From NCBI RefSeq assembly GCF_003751225.1, contig NZ_RJKE01000001.1, positions 5,146,001-5,210,000 of the forward strand: 64,000 nucleotides of DNA, in the 5' to 3' direction. Positions within the stretch are counted from its first letter, which is position 1. Every line of letters starts with the position of its first letter. This document shows, one piece after another, positions 41,584-50,026 of the stretch. The translations under genes were made by a program, and so were the position numbers. The notes under the pieces are model-generated. The model saw only the letters and a program-made list of their open reading frames with translations, was not told where the DNA came from and did not search any database. Source of the DNA: Actinocorallia herbida (lineage in GTDB: Bacteria > Actinomycetota > Actinomycetes > Streptosporangiales > Streptosporangiaceae).

Positions 41584-43464
41584 GTGACTATCTATGATGG
41601 GCCGTCCCGGCGGGGCGTGCTGGCCGCGGGCGCCGGTGGACTGCTCGCGGCAGGCCTGCCCACCGGAACCGCCGCGCAGGCGGCGCCGACCGGGCGGCCG
41701 AACATCCTGTGGCTGGTCAGCGAGGACAACAATCCCTACATCGGCGCCTACGGCGACAAGCTGGCGCGGACTCCCGCGATCGACGCGCTGGCCCGCGAGG
41801 GAGTGCGATACGAGAACTCCTTCTCCAGCGCGCCCGTGTGCGCGCCGACGCGCTTCTCGATCATCACCGGCATGCACGCCGAAAGCTGCGGACCCGGCGA
41901 GCACATGCGGGCCGGCGGCAACATTCCGAACTTCCTGCGCGGCTTCCCCGAATACCTCCGGGAGGCCGGTTACTACTGCACCAACAACAGCAAGACCGAC
42001 TACAACGCCCCGATCGACCTGGCCCGGACCTGGGACGCCTCCAGCGGCTCGGCGCACTGGCGCAACCGGCCGACGGACGCACCGTTCTTCGCCGTCTTCA
42101 ACTTCATGACCACCCACGAGTCGGCGATCTTCAACGCCCCGGCCGGAACGACCGACCCCGCGGCCGTCCGGCTCCCCGCCTACCTGCCCGACCTCCCGGA
42201 ACTCCGCGCGGACCGCGCCCGCTACTACGACCTGATGGAGAAGATGGACGCCCAGGTGGCCGCCCGTCTCACCGAACTCGAGACCGCCGGACTCGCCGAG
42301 GACACCATCGTCTTCTACTACTCCGACAACGGCGGAGTGCTGCCCCGCAGCAAGCGATACTGCTACGACAGCGGGCTGCGGACCGGCCTCATCGTGCGGT
42401 ACCCGAAGAAGTGGGCACACCTGGCACCCGCCCGCGCCGGCTCCGTCGTCACGGCCCCCGTCAGCTCGATCGATCTCCCGCCCACCGTCCTCACCCTCGC
42501 CGGTCTGCCGGTGCCCCGGCACCTGCACGGCACGACGCTGACCTCGCGCCGCCGTCCGGAGTACGCGTTCGGCATGCGCAACCGCATGGACGAGCGGTAC
42601 GACATGGTCAGGACCGTGCGCGACGAGCGCTACCGCTACATCCGCAACTACGCGCCGCACCGGATCGTCGGGCAGCACCAGGCCTACGCGTGGCAGCAGC
42701 GCGGCTACCAGGTCTGGGAGCAGGCCCACCTGGACGGGGCGCTCACCGAGGTCCAGGAACGCTTCTGGCGCGCCAAGCCCGCCGAGGAGCTCTACGACCT
42801 GCACGCCGACCCCGACGAGGTGCGGAACCTCGCCGCGGAACCTCGGCACAGGGCACGGCTGCGCCGCCTCGCCAAGGCCCTCGACGAGCACATCGAGCGC
42901 GTCAACGACAACGGCTTCATCCCCGAGGGCTCCCCGCTGGAGGGTTACGACGCGAGCCGCGCGCCGGGCGCCTACCCGCTGCGCAAGGTCCGGGCGGTCG
43001 CGGACCTGGCGATCAGCCGGAAGCGCGGGAACCTCCGCCGCTTCACCGAACTGCTCGACGACGGCAACGAGGCGATCCGCTACTGGGCCGCCACCGGCCT
43101 GCTCGTCCTCGCGGCCGAAGCCCGGCCCGCCCGGCGCGCACTCGACGAGCGACTGCGGGCGGAGACCTCACCGCAGGTCCGCGTCGTCCTGGCGGAGGCC
43201 CTCGCGAACGCCGGAGACCCGGACACCGCCGTCGCCTCCCTCACCGAAACCCTCGCCACCCACCCGGACCCCAGAGTGCGCCTCCAGGCCGTCAACGCCC
43301 TCACCTACCTGGGGGACGCGGCGGAGCCCGCCCTCCCGGCGGTGAGAACGGCCGCCGAGAGCCCCGACGAATACCTGTCCAGATCGTCCCGCTACCTGGC
43401 CCACCTCCTGTCCGGCACCTACACACCGACCCTCAACCTCTACACCGGCCCCGGCACCGCCTGA
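41584..43464 (+). CDS. Tat-exported sulfatase with HEAT-like tail
   Basis: A 626-aa protein. The Tat signal is SRRGVLAAGAGGLLAAG. The sulfatase domain (about 38-460) starts RPNILWLVSEDNNPYIGAYG and has the formylglycine motif C86-A-P-T-R, the cysteine type oxidised by formylglycine-generating enzyme before export. A metal site is in FYYSDNGG. Residues 480-610 are HEAT-like helical repeats (IRYWAATGLLVLAAEARPAR and later units). It should hydrolyse sulfate esters outside the membrane, perhaps of glycans. GTG start behind GGGAGG. No sulfatase-maturing enzyme is in the window. Confidence 0.92.
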   Translation: MTIYDGPSRRGVLAAGAGGLLAAGLPTGTAAQAAPTGRPNILWLVSEDNNPYIGAYGDKLARTPAIDALAREGVRYENSFSSAPVCAPTRFSIITGMHAESCGPGEHMRAGGNIPNFLRGFPEYLREAGYYCTNNSKTDYNAPIDLARTWDASSGSAHWRNRPTDAPFFAVFNFMTTHESAIFNAPAGTTDPAAVRLPAYLPDLPELRADRARYYDLMEKMDAQVAARLTELETAGLAEDTIVFYYSDNGGVLPRSKRYCYDSGLRTGLIVRYPKKWAHLAPARAGSVVTAPVSSIDLPPTVLTLAGLPVPRHLHGTTLTSRRRPEYAFGMRNRMDERYDMVRTVRDERYRYIRNYAPHRIVGQHQAYAWQQRGYQVWEQAHLDGALTEVQERFWRAKPAEELYDLHADPDEVRNLAAEPRHRARLRRLAKALDEHIERVNDNGFIPEGSPLEGYDASRAPGAYPLRKVRAVADLAISRKRGNLRRFTELLDDGNEAIRYWAATGLLVLAAEARPARRALDERLRAETSPQVRVVLAEALANAGDPDTAVASLTETLATHPDPRVRLQAVNALTYLGDAAEPALPAVRTAAESPDEYLSRSSRYLAHLLSGTYTPTLNLYTGPGTA

Positions 43465-43777
43465 CCACCCGGCCCCGAGCCAGTCGGGGGCGTGCCGAAC
43501 CACCACGCCCCCGACGGCCCGTTCGGCAGGCTCCCCACCGCGGTCTCCGTGAACCGCGCGGGCCTTGCCCCCAAGGGCGCGGCGGCACTCGCCGCCCACC
43601 CGGCCGACGCCCGGATCGTGGGTGCGGTCACCGCGACTCATGTGTCTCCTGCCGGGCCCGCTCCGCGCAGGCCATTAATTCGGACAGGCGGCCGGGCGGG
43701 TCAGTGCTACCGTGCGGAGTGCCGCGGCGCGTGTTCTCGCACGTCGCGCCGCGGATCCCGCCGGGAGAGGAGCATGG
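43465..43777. other. Intergenic region without supported gene
   Basis: A plus-strand frame beginning at 43492 is proline/alanine-rich, has no ribosome site and matches no family. I see no terminator-like hairpin after the sulfatase gene and no clear promoter, although one must serve the next gene. Confidence 0.5.
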
Positions 43778-44590
43778 ATGTCGGATCCCGGTCACCGGTT
43801 CCCCGTCATCGCCCAGGACGTGCGGGCCGCCGACTGGCTCGTGGAAGCGCTCGACCACGCGGAGTACACCGTCGCGTCACTCCTGCCCCGAGGGTATGCG
43901 GCCTATGCCCGTATCCTTCACCCGGCCGAAGGTTCCGGCAGACGCGTCCGGTGGAGCGAGGTCGCCCGCTGGTCAGGCCACGACCTGACCCCGGAGACGC
44001 AGTTCGGCAGCTTGTCGAAGCCCCTCCGCGGCGCCGGCCCGCGCCCCTCGTCGAAGCGGCGCCGCGCGCGCTCCGCACCTCGCCCCTTCACCGGGGTCCC
44101 CCGCGACGGGAGCCTCCCCGAACCCGAATTGGCGACCCTCTGCGCCATCCTGGCCGATCACACGAGCACCCCCGACGAGTGCTGGTTCTGCGTCTGGAAC
44201 GGCTACGGATGGCTGGACCCGTCCCAGAGCACGGTCATGACCGCCATCGGTCTCGCCCGCAGACCACCAGAGCCGTCCCGCCCCACCCCGCCCGCCGACT
44301 ACCTCGCCAACGCCTCGGACGCCCCCCTCGTCCACATGCCGGGCCGCGAGTTCCTCCTGCTCACCGGCCCCCTCCGAGCCGCTTCCCTCATCGGCTCCAC
44401 CGACGCCGGCGGCTTCCTCTTCGAGCAGTCCCCCAACTTCTGCTGGCCCCGCGACCGGTCCTGGTGCGTAGCCACCGAAATCGACCTCGACTCCACCCAC
44501 GTCGCAGGCCCCGCCTCACTCATCGACGCCCTCCTCACCGCCCCCTCCCTGGAAGTCCTCCCCACCACCCCGAACACCCGGGCCTTCTGA
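43778..44590 (+). CDS. Hypothetical protein, 270 aa
   Basis: A soluble protein of unknown function. ATG 43778 follows GGGAGAGGAGC, so the start is well supported. The N-terminal third contains DWLVEALDHAEYTVASLLP; a basic linker (KRRRARSAPRPF) leads to a C-terminal half with tryptophan-rich segments (CWFCVWNGYGWLDPS and SPNFCWPRDRSWCVATEIDL). Proteins with the same late pattern occur in other actinomycetes, but I know no function. The repeated Trp/Cys motifs hint at a compact single domain. Confidence 0.7.
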   Translation: MSDPGHRFPVIAQDVRAADWLVEALDHAEYTVASLLPRGYAAYARILHPAEGSGRRVRWSEVARWSGHDLTPETQFGSLSKPLRGAGPRPSSKRRRARSAPRPFTGVPRDGSLPEPELATLCAILADHTSTPDECWFCVWNGYGWLDPSQSTVMTAIGLARRPPEPSRPTPPADYLANASDAPLVHMPGREFLLLTGPLRAASLIGSTDAGGFLFEQSPNFCWPRDRSWCVATEIDLDSTHVAGPASLIDALLTAPSLEVLPTTPNTRAF

Positions 44591-45031
44591 CCCCCCCCCG
44601 AGGACCGCCCGGCAGGCGGCTCGGCGCGCGGACCCCGACGAAACGGCGAGCGCCGACCGATGGTGCGGCGAATCATCATTCGAAGCCCCTCGGACCCGAT
44701 CCCCCAAGCCGCCATTCGCTACCTGAAAGACCTCCCTCTTCTTCCGCGCCGACTCGCCGATTCGCCGGGCTTCCTCCGCACGAACCAGGCGGGAAACCGG
44801 TCGATTCATACTGAAGCACCTTCTTTCGTAAGCGAGGTGGGAATCTCTATGCAGGAAGGGCACTGACAACTCGCATATGACATCTGGGCAATGTCGGTTC
44901 GAGCAAGCATAAAATCTGCTTCCCTTAGTGGCGACGCGACCAGTGCGGGGACCGAGAAGCAGTCATGGCGGATCGATGAAGCGCTGCGTCGCGTCGCCTT
45001 GTAGGGGTTCTCACATGGGGGGTTGAGCAAG
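44591..45031. other. Low-GC intergenic region
   Basis: These 441 bases are clearly lower in GC after 44650. Frames at 44660-44866 (plus) and 44516-44869 (minus) are open, but neither matches a known family and neither has a convincing ribosome site. The end of the region should hold the promoter of the 39-residue ORF that follows. Confidence 0.5.
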
Positions 45032-45151
45032 ATGCGAGCGGGTGTCACCTGGATCCGGCAGACGGTCTGGCTGGTTCGTGCCGGCGTCGGCATCGCCCGG
45101 GTGGGCGGCGGTGCGGCTTTCGCGGCACTGACCACCGGTACGCGCCTGTAG
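45032..45151 (+). CDS. Small hydrophobic peptide, 39 aa
   Basis: A 39-codon ORF starting MRAGVTWIRQTVWLVRAG, then a Gly/Ala/Phe stretch and a TTGTRL end. GGTTGAG precedes the ATG, third codon positions are mostly G or C as in real genes here, and two strong hairpins follow directly. The peptide is cationic and amphipathic, with one possible membrane helix; it could be a small membrane protein, a toxin-like peptide or a leader. No processing or immunity gene is next to it. Function is unknown. Confidence 0.5.
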   Translation: MRAGVTWIRQTVWLVRAGVGIARVGGGAAFAALTTGTRL

Positions 45152-45166
45152 CGCACCGGCATCCCG

Positions 45167-45212
45167 GCAGGGCCCGGGTCCAACGGCACGATGCCCTGAA
45201 CCCGGGCCCTGC
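45167..45212 (+). terminator. Long hairpin after small ORF
   Basis: GCAGGGCCCGGGT and ACCCGGGCCCTGC form a perfect 13-pair stem around a 20-base loop, 15 bases after the stop of the 39-residue ORF. With the next hairpin it makes a double terminator or a structured RNA tail. Confidence 0.6.
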
Positions 45213-45219
45213 GACCAAA

Positions 45220-45250
45220 GCGGCGGAGTCTCCCCAAGAGACTCCGCCGC
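45220..45250. terminator. Second perfect hairpin
   Basis: GCGGCGGAGTCTC and GAGACTCCGCCGC form a perfect 13-pair stem around the loop CCCAA, only seven bases after the previous stem. It is a likely bidirectional terminator. Confidence 0.75.
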
Positions 45251-45544
45251 CGACCCCCTCACCCGCCTCCCGAGAAACAGCAACGCATGCGTTCCACCCG
45301 GCATCCTCATGCGCATCCGTCCACGACCGGCCTGCTCCACTCTCGCGAAGAACGGGCCGCGGCAGCCTCTCCATCATCTGCCGCTTCCGGCGAACGCGAC
45401 ATCACCTCGCCGACGCCCTGGAAGGGACCTTCAACGGCTTCGCCGATTGATCTGTTCGCGGAGGGGCGCACCGCCTCATGGCGAATGAGCCCAGAACCAG
45501 TGCGACCTCCCCCGCATGACGGCGCGGGGAGCAGCGCCCGGGGG
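45251..45544. other. Intergenic region without supported gene
   Basis: Between the double hairpin and the BlaI-type gene I see only a short plus-strand frame (from 45287) with no family match and no ribosome site. Confidence 0.5.
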
Positions 45545-45934
45545 TCAGTCTTCGGATTCGCGGAGGAGGTCGCGGAGGAGTTGTTCGTCCTGGCGGTCGA
45601 GGGAGCCGACGAAGCGCCGGAGGACCGAGGCGTGGTCGGATTCGTCGGACAGGAGGCGGTTCATGCGGCCGGCTACGAGGCCCGCCGTGTCGGAGGTCGC
45701 CACGTACCGGTAGGCGCGGCCGTCGCGGCGGCGGGCGACGACGCCCTTTTCGTGCAGGCGGGTGAGGATGGTGACGACGGTGCTGTAGGCGAGTTCCGGT
45801 AGGCGGTCGCGCACCTCTCGCGGCGTGAGACCGCGGTCCGCCTCGGTGAGCATCGTCATGATCTGTCGTTCGAGCTGGCCCGACGGTCGCCGACCACTTC
45901 CCTGGTCAGGGCCGGGTGACGAGAGGCTACTCAC
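45545..45934 (-). CDS. BlaI/MecI-family repressor
   Basis: A 129-aa winged-helix repressor of the BlaI/MecI/CopY group (LERQIMTMLTEADRGLTPREV, then YSTVVTILTRLHEKGVVARR). The C-terminal helices dimerise and are the site of protease cleavage in related systems. GTG start at 45934. It diverges from a membrane metalloprotease gene by only 47 bases, the usual BlaI-BlaR1-like arrangement, and would repress both genes from that gap. Confidence 0.92.
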   Translation of the reverse strand: MSSLSSPGPDQGSGRRPSGQLERQIMTMLTEADRGLTPREVRDRLPELAYSTVVTILTRLHEKGVVARRRDGRAYRYVATSDTAGLVAGRMNRLLSDESDHASVLRRFVGSLDRQDEQLLRDLLRESED

Positions 45935-45981
45935 CTTTACACTCTATCGGCGCATCCCCGGCATGATGGCACACTGGCTGC

Positions 45982-46905
45982 GTGTTCGATCATTTCGCCT
46001 GGTCTGTGCTGATCGCTCCGGTGCTCGTGGTGACCGGTGGCGTCCTGGTCTCGGGAAGGCTACGGCCCGGAACCGGGGCCGCGGTGCTCGCCTGGTCGGC
46101 CGTGGGAGCCGCGTTCTCTTCGGTGATCAACCTTGTGCTCTTCGCCGCGAAGGCCCTCGCGGAGCTTCCCTCTGTCGGCGCCCGGTTCGGCTGGTCGCAC
46201 GACACCGTCCTCGCCGACACCGCGCATGTCCCGTGGGTCTCATGGCTTTCGGTGGCACTGCTCCCAGGGTGTGCCATCGCGGCCTGGCGGACCTGGCACC
46301 GGCACCGTTACGGGCGCTCCGTCGCACGAACGCTCGCGGCGCTCCCGGACGAGCAGCACATCGTCCTCCTGGAGGAGCCTTCGCCCGACGCCTTCGCGGT
46401 GCCGGGCAGCCCAGGCCGGATCGTGGTCACCAGCGGAATGCGCGACAGGCTCACCGACACCCAGTACGCGGCACTGCTGGCGCACGAGCAGGCGCATCTG
46501 GAGGCCGGGCACCACCGGCTGGTACTGCTCGCCGACCTCGCCGGGGCCGTCCATCCCGCGCTGCTGTGGGTCGCGCGCCGTGTCGGCTACCTCGTGGAGC
46601 GCGATGCCGACGAGCGGGCCGCGGCCGAGATCGGCAGCCGCCGAACCGTGGCGAACGCCATCGCGACCGCGGCTCTGGCCTCGCACGCGACGGCGCCCGC
46701 CGCCGGTCTCTACCTGGCGCGCCCGGGGGCGGTGCCCCGCCGCGTCAGGTCCCTGCTCTCCCCCGACCGCCGGCCGCTACCGCCCTGGGCAGGGCTGTTC
46801 CCACTCGCGTTCGCGGCGAGTTCGATCGTCTGGACGGGCGAGGCCGCCATTGATCTCCACCAGCTACTGGACTCGGCGTTCCAGGCGGGGACGCAGGTTC
46901 GGTGA
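45982..46905 (+). CDS. M56-type membrane metalloprotease
   Basis: A 307-aa membrane protein with about four helices and a zinc-protease motif HEQAH (H168, E169, H172) in ALLAHEQAHLEAGHHR, with a later glutamate in VERDADERAAAE. It belongs to the BlaR1-like M56 family but lacks the extracellular penicillin-binding sensor domain, as is usual for actinobacterial partners of BlaI-type repressors. It probably cleaves the adjacent repressor when signalled. GTG start. The signal is unknown. Confidence 0.88.
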   Translation: MFDHFAWSVLIAPVLVVTGGVLVSGRLRPGTGAAVLAWSAVGAAFSSVINLVLFAAKALAELPSVGARFGWSHDTVLADTAHVPWVSWLSVALLPGCAIAAWRTWHRHRYGRSVARTLAALPDEQHIVLLEEPSPDAFAVPGSPGRIVVTSGMRDRLTDTQYAALLAHEQAHLEAGHHRLVLLADLAGAVHPALLWVARRVGYLVERDADERAAAEIGSRRTVANAIATAALASHATAPAAGLYLARPGAVPRRVRSLLSPDRRPLPPWAGLFPLAFAASSIVWTGEAAIDLHQLLDSAFQAGTQVR

Positions 46906-46949
46906 GGCGGCATCGGACCGTCAACGGCTGCTGAGGACCTCGGCGTCCG

Positions 46950-47090
46950 GTGGGACACGGCGGCCTCACCGTCGATCCCGAGCAGGCACCGGCCGCACTG
47001 GCGGTGCCCTGGCCCTACCTGGCCGCCGTCTCGGCGGCGACCGTGCGGCCGGCCCGCAGGCCCTCGGTCACGATCCTGCGGGAGCTGTGA
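46950..47090 (+). pseudogene. Remnant of FtsX-like ABC permease
   Basis: A 46-codon frame whose end, WPYLAAVSAATVRPARRPSV then TILREL, looks like the extreme C-terminus of an FtsX/MacB-type permease with an internal deletion. No permease body precedes it and no ATPase is near. Its end overlaps the converging response-regulator gene by about 20 bases. Confidence 0.45.
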
Positions 47091-47796
47091 CGGGCCGGTC
47101 CCCCGGGCCCTCCAGCCGGTAGCCGTGACCGCGCAGGGTGACGATCCCGGGCAGTACGGCGTCCCATCGCTCGGCGGCCGCCGCGAGCTTGCCGCGCAGC
47201 GCCGCCACATGGACGTCCAGGGTCTTGGTGGAACCGTGCCAGTTCACGTCCCACACGTCGTCCATGAGCTGCTCCCTGGTCAGCGCCGTGCCCGCGTCGA
47301 CGGCCAGCCGGGCCAGCAGATCGAACTCCTTGGGCCGCAGGTCGAGTTCGCGGCCGAGGACCGTGCAGCGGCGGGCCGCGGTGTCCACCACGAGGTCGCC
47401 GACGGAGATCCGCGCGGACGCCGGCGGATCCGGCACCCCGCGCCGCAGGTGCGCGCGGATCCGCGCGAGCAGGGCGGCGAACCCGAACGGCTTGGTCAGG
47501 TAATCGTCCGCCCCCGCCTCCAGACCGAGCACGACGTCCATCTCGTCCTGCCGCGCCGTCAGCATGACCAGCACACAACCCGGCTGAATCCCGCGCAGCC
47601 GACGACACACCTCGACACCGTCGACGTCCGGCAGACCAAGGTCCAACAGCACCAGATCGAAGAAGTCGGCTCCGGCCGCACGCAGCGCGCCCCGACCCGT
47701 CCGCTCCCACACCACGGCATGGTCCTGGGCCCGGAGCCTGGACTCGAGCACCTCACCGATGGTCTCGTCGTCCTCCACTACGAGTAGCCGCGCCAT
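47068..47796 (-). CDS. OmpR/PhoB-type response regulator, orphan
   Basis: A 242-aa regulator: receiver domain with acidic pocket E8-D9-D10, phospho-acceptor D52 in LVLLDLGLPD and lysine in YLTKPFGF, then an OmpR-type winged helix (LDLRPKEFDLLARLA, ending VTLRGHGYRLEG). No histidine kinase gene is adjacent: a small DedA-like fragment lies upstream and an FtsX remnant downstream. A kinase gene may have been lost with these. Confidence 0.93.
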   Translation of the reverse strand: MARLLVVEDDETIGEVLESRLRAQDHAVVWERTGRGALRAAGADFFDLVLLDLGLPDVDGVEVCRRLRGIQPGCVLVMLTARQDEMDVVLGLEAGADDYLTKPFGFAALLARIRAHLRRGVPDPPASARISVGDLVVDTAARRCTVLGRELDLRPKEFDLLARLAVDAGTALTREQLMDDVWDVNWHGSTKTLDVHVAALRGKLAAAAERWDAVLPGIVTLRGHGYRLEGPGDRPVTAPAGS

Positions 47797-47869
47797 GACC
47801 TCATGTTATTCCGGTGTCCCGGCGCGCAGACGCGCGGCCGGTCATCCGACAGGGGGCCGACCACCGTGA

Positions 47870-48007
47870 TCAGGCCCGGCGCGCACGGCGCAGCTCCAGC
47901 GCGACCGGGGCCGCGGACAGCACCATGAGGATCGCCCCGACTCCCCCGGCGCCGAAGGAGGCGACCATCGCATGGGCGTCGAGCGGGTTGACGGCGAGCA
48001 CGGGCAT
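47870..48007 (-). pseudogene. Truncated DedA-like N-terminus
   Basis: A 45-codon ORF whose start, VNPLDAHAMVASFGAGGVGA, resembles the N-terminus of DedA-family membrane proteins. It then runs into an unrelated arginine-rich end, and no DedA core follows. It may be a remnant or an unrelated small membrane protein; the resemblance covers only about 20 residues. Confidence 0.4.
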
Positions 48008-48110
48008 GCGCGAAATCCTGTTCGGTCGGGATCCCGCTCAAGCTAGTCGGCGGAAGGTTAGCGCCCGGCCAACGCCGATCCGGCGGGGCGCTTCGCCTGG
48101 TCGGGGGCGG

Positions 48111-48959
48111 TCACCTCACCTGGGCCGCCCGGCCCGCCCGGCCCGCCCGGGCCCGCGGGACGACCATCGGGGTGCCGGTCTCGGGGTCGGGGATCACCCG
48201 GCAGGGCAGCCCGAACACCTCCCGGACGAGGTCCTCGGTGAGGATCTCGTCCGGGACGCCCTGGGCCACGACGGCGCCGTCGCTCATCACCACGAGATTC
48301 GTGGCGTAGCGGCAGGCCTGGTTGATGTCGTGCAGCACGAGGACGAGCGTGCTGCCGCCCTCCTCGTGCAGATCGGCGCACAGGTCGAGCACCTCGATCT
48401 GGTGCGCGACGTCGAGGAACGTCGTCGGCTCGTCCAGCAGCACGATCGGGGTCCGCTGGGCGAGGACCATCGCCAGCCACACCCGCTGGCGCTGCCCGCC
48501 GGACAGCTCGTCCACGTGGCGGTCGGCGAGGCCGTCCACGCCGGTCCGGCTCATCGCCTCCCGCGTGCAGCGCTCGTCCTCCACCGACCACTGGCGCAGC
48601 ATCCGCTGGTGCGGGTAGCGGCCGCGCGCGACGAGGTCGGCGACGAGGATGCCGGTCGGCGCCGTCGAGCTCTGCGGCAGCAGCCCGACCTGCCGGGCGA
48701 CCTTGCGGGTGGGCATCGACGTGATCGCGGCGCCGTCGAGCAGCACCGAGCCCGCCGCCGGGCGGGTGATGCGGGCGAGCGCCTTGAGCAGGGTGGACTT
48801 ACCGCACGCGTTCGGCCCGATGATCACGGTGAACGACCCGTCGGGGATGTCCAGGCCCAGTTCCCGGGCCACGACCCGCTCGTCATAGGCGAGCGTCACG
48901 CCGTCGGCCCGCAGCCGGGCCGTGATGGGCGCGGCTTCCTTCATCGTCGTCACGGTCAT
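48111..48959 (-). CDS. Siderophore-importer ABC ATPase (FecE-like)
   Basis: A 282-aa ATPase with Walker A GPNACGKST, signature LSGGQRQRVWLAMVL and Walker B IVLLDEPTTFLDVAHQIEVL, the pattern of ferric-siderophore/cobalamin importers. It works with the two permeases encoded upstream. ATG 48959 overlaps the permease stop (ATGA), but GGGAGG directly abuts it; a GTG at 48953 has better spacing and may be the true start. The stretch at 48125-48160 encodes a low-complexity Arg/Gly/Ala tail. Confidence 0.93.
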   Translation of the reverse strand: MTVTTMKEAAPITARLRADGVTLAYDERVVARELGLDIPDGSFTVIIGPNACGKSTLLKALARITRPAAGSVLLDGAAITSMPTRKVARQVGLLPQSSTAPTGILVADLVARGRYPHQRMLRQWSVEDERCTREAMSRTGVDGLADRHVDELSGGQRQRVWLAMVLAQRTPIVLLDEPTTFLDVAHQIEVLDLCADLHEEGGSTLVLVLHDINQACRYATNLVVMSDGAVVAQGVPDEILTEDLVREVFGLPCRVIPDPETGTPMVVPRARAGRAGRAAQVR

Positions 48960-50026
48960 CCTCCCTTGCGCCATTCCCGGCTGAGCAACCACATGAGATA
49001 GATCCCGCCGACCGCGCCGGTGGCGACGCCGACGGGCAGCTGGGTCGGCGCGAAAAGGCGCTGGGCCGCGAGGTCGGCCAGGACCATCAGCAGCGCGCCG
49101 GTGAGCGCCGCCAGCAGCAGCGGCGGCGCGCCGCACCTGGCGAGCCGCCGCGCGATCTGCGGCGCGGCGAGCGCCACGAACACGACCGGGCCGGCCGCGG
49201 CGACGGCCGCGCCGGTGAGCCCGACGCCGCACACCACGAGGCCCAGCCTGACGCGTTCGACCGGGACGCCGAGCGCGATGGCCGCCTCGTCGCCCATCTC
49301 CATGACCGCGGTCTTGCGGCTCAACGCCAGCGCCGCGGCGAGGAGCACCGGCAGCATCGCCCACAGCGGCCCGACGGACTCCCAGCTGCGGCCGTTGACG
49401 CTGCCGATGAGCCACACACGGGCGTCCTGCGCCTCCTCAAGGGAGGCACGGCTCATCAGGAACCCGTTGGCGGCGAAGAGCACCGCGTTCACGCCGATGC
49501 CGACGAGGACGAGGCGGTCGCCCTGCACTCCGCGTTTGAAGGCCAGGGAGTAGACGATGGCCGCGGTCACCAGGCCGCCCAGGACCGCGCCCGCCGGAGC
49601 ACCGAGCGCGGTGGCCGGGAGCACCAGGAGCACCAGGAGCGCCCCGGTGCTCGCGCCGGTGGTGAAGCCGATGACCTCCGGACTCCCGAGCGGGTTGCGC
49701 GCGAGGCTCTGGAAGATCGCCCCCGCGGCCCCGAGGCCGATCCCGACGCCGATCGCGACGAGCAGCCGGGGCAGCCGGAACCGTCCGAGGACGACCTCGA
49801 GGCCGGGCGGCCCGTCCCCCACCAGCGTCCGCACTATCTCGCCGGGCGTCGCCGGATAGTCGCCGGTCATGAGCGCGACGACGGAGGCCGCGAGCAAGGC
49901 GGCGAGCAGCACGCAGCCCGTGGCGAACGAGCGCGGGGCGACCCTGGCCGAGACCCTTCCCGAGGCCGCGCGGAAGGTCCAGCCCGGGATGCGGAGATCG
50001 GTGTCGTGCACCGTGCGGCCGGTCAC
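48956..50026 (-). CDS. Siderophore-importer permease (FecD-like)
   Basis: A 356-aa permease with about ten helices of the FecCD/BtuC family: LPRLLVAIGVGIGLGAAGAI, QSLARNPLGSPEVIGFTTGA and the end GVATGAVGGIYLMWLLSREW. It forms a heterodimer with the upstream permease. The GTG start at 50026 overlaps the upstream stop by four bases; the frame open further upstream is not family-like. Confidence 0.93.
   Translation of the reverse strand: MTGRTVHDTDLRIPGWTFRAASGRVSARVAPRSFATGCVLLAALLAASVVALMTGDYPATPGEIVRTLVGDGPPGLEVVLGRFRLPRLLVAIGVGIGLGAAGAIFQSLARNPLGSPEVIGFTTGASTGALLVLLVLPATALGAPAGAVLGGLVTAAIVYSLAFKRGVQGDRLVLVGIGVNAVLFAANGFLMSRASLEEAQDARVWLIGSVNGRSWESVGPLWAMLPVLLAAALALSRKTAVMEMGDEAAIALGVPVERVRLGLVVCGVGLTGAAVAAAGPVVFVALAAPQIARRLARCGAPPLLLAALTGALLMVLADLAAQRLFAPTQLPVGVATGAVGGIYLMWLLSREWRKGG

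Noticed and set aside
44660-44866. 68-residue frame in the low-GC region
   Set aside because: No ribosome site and codon use unlike neighbouring genes.
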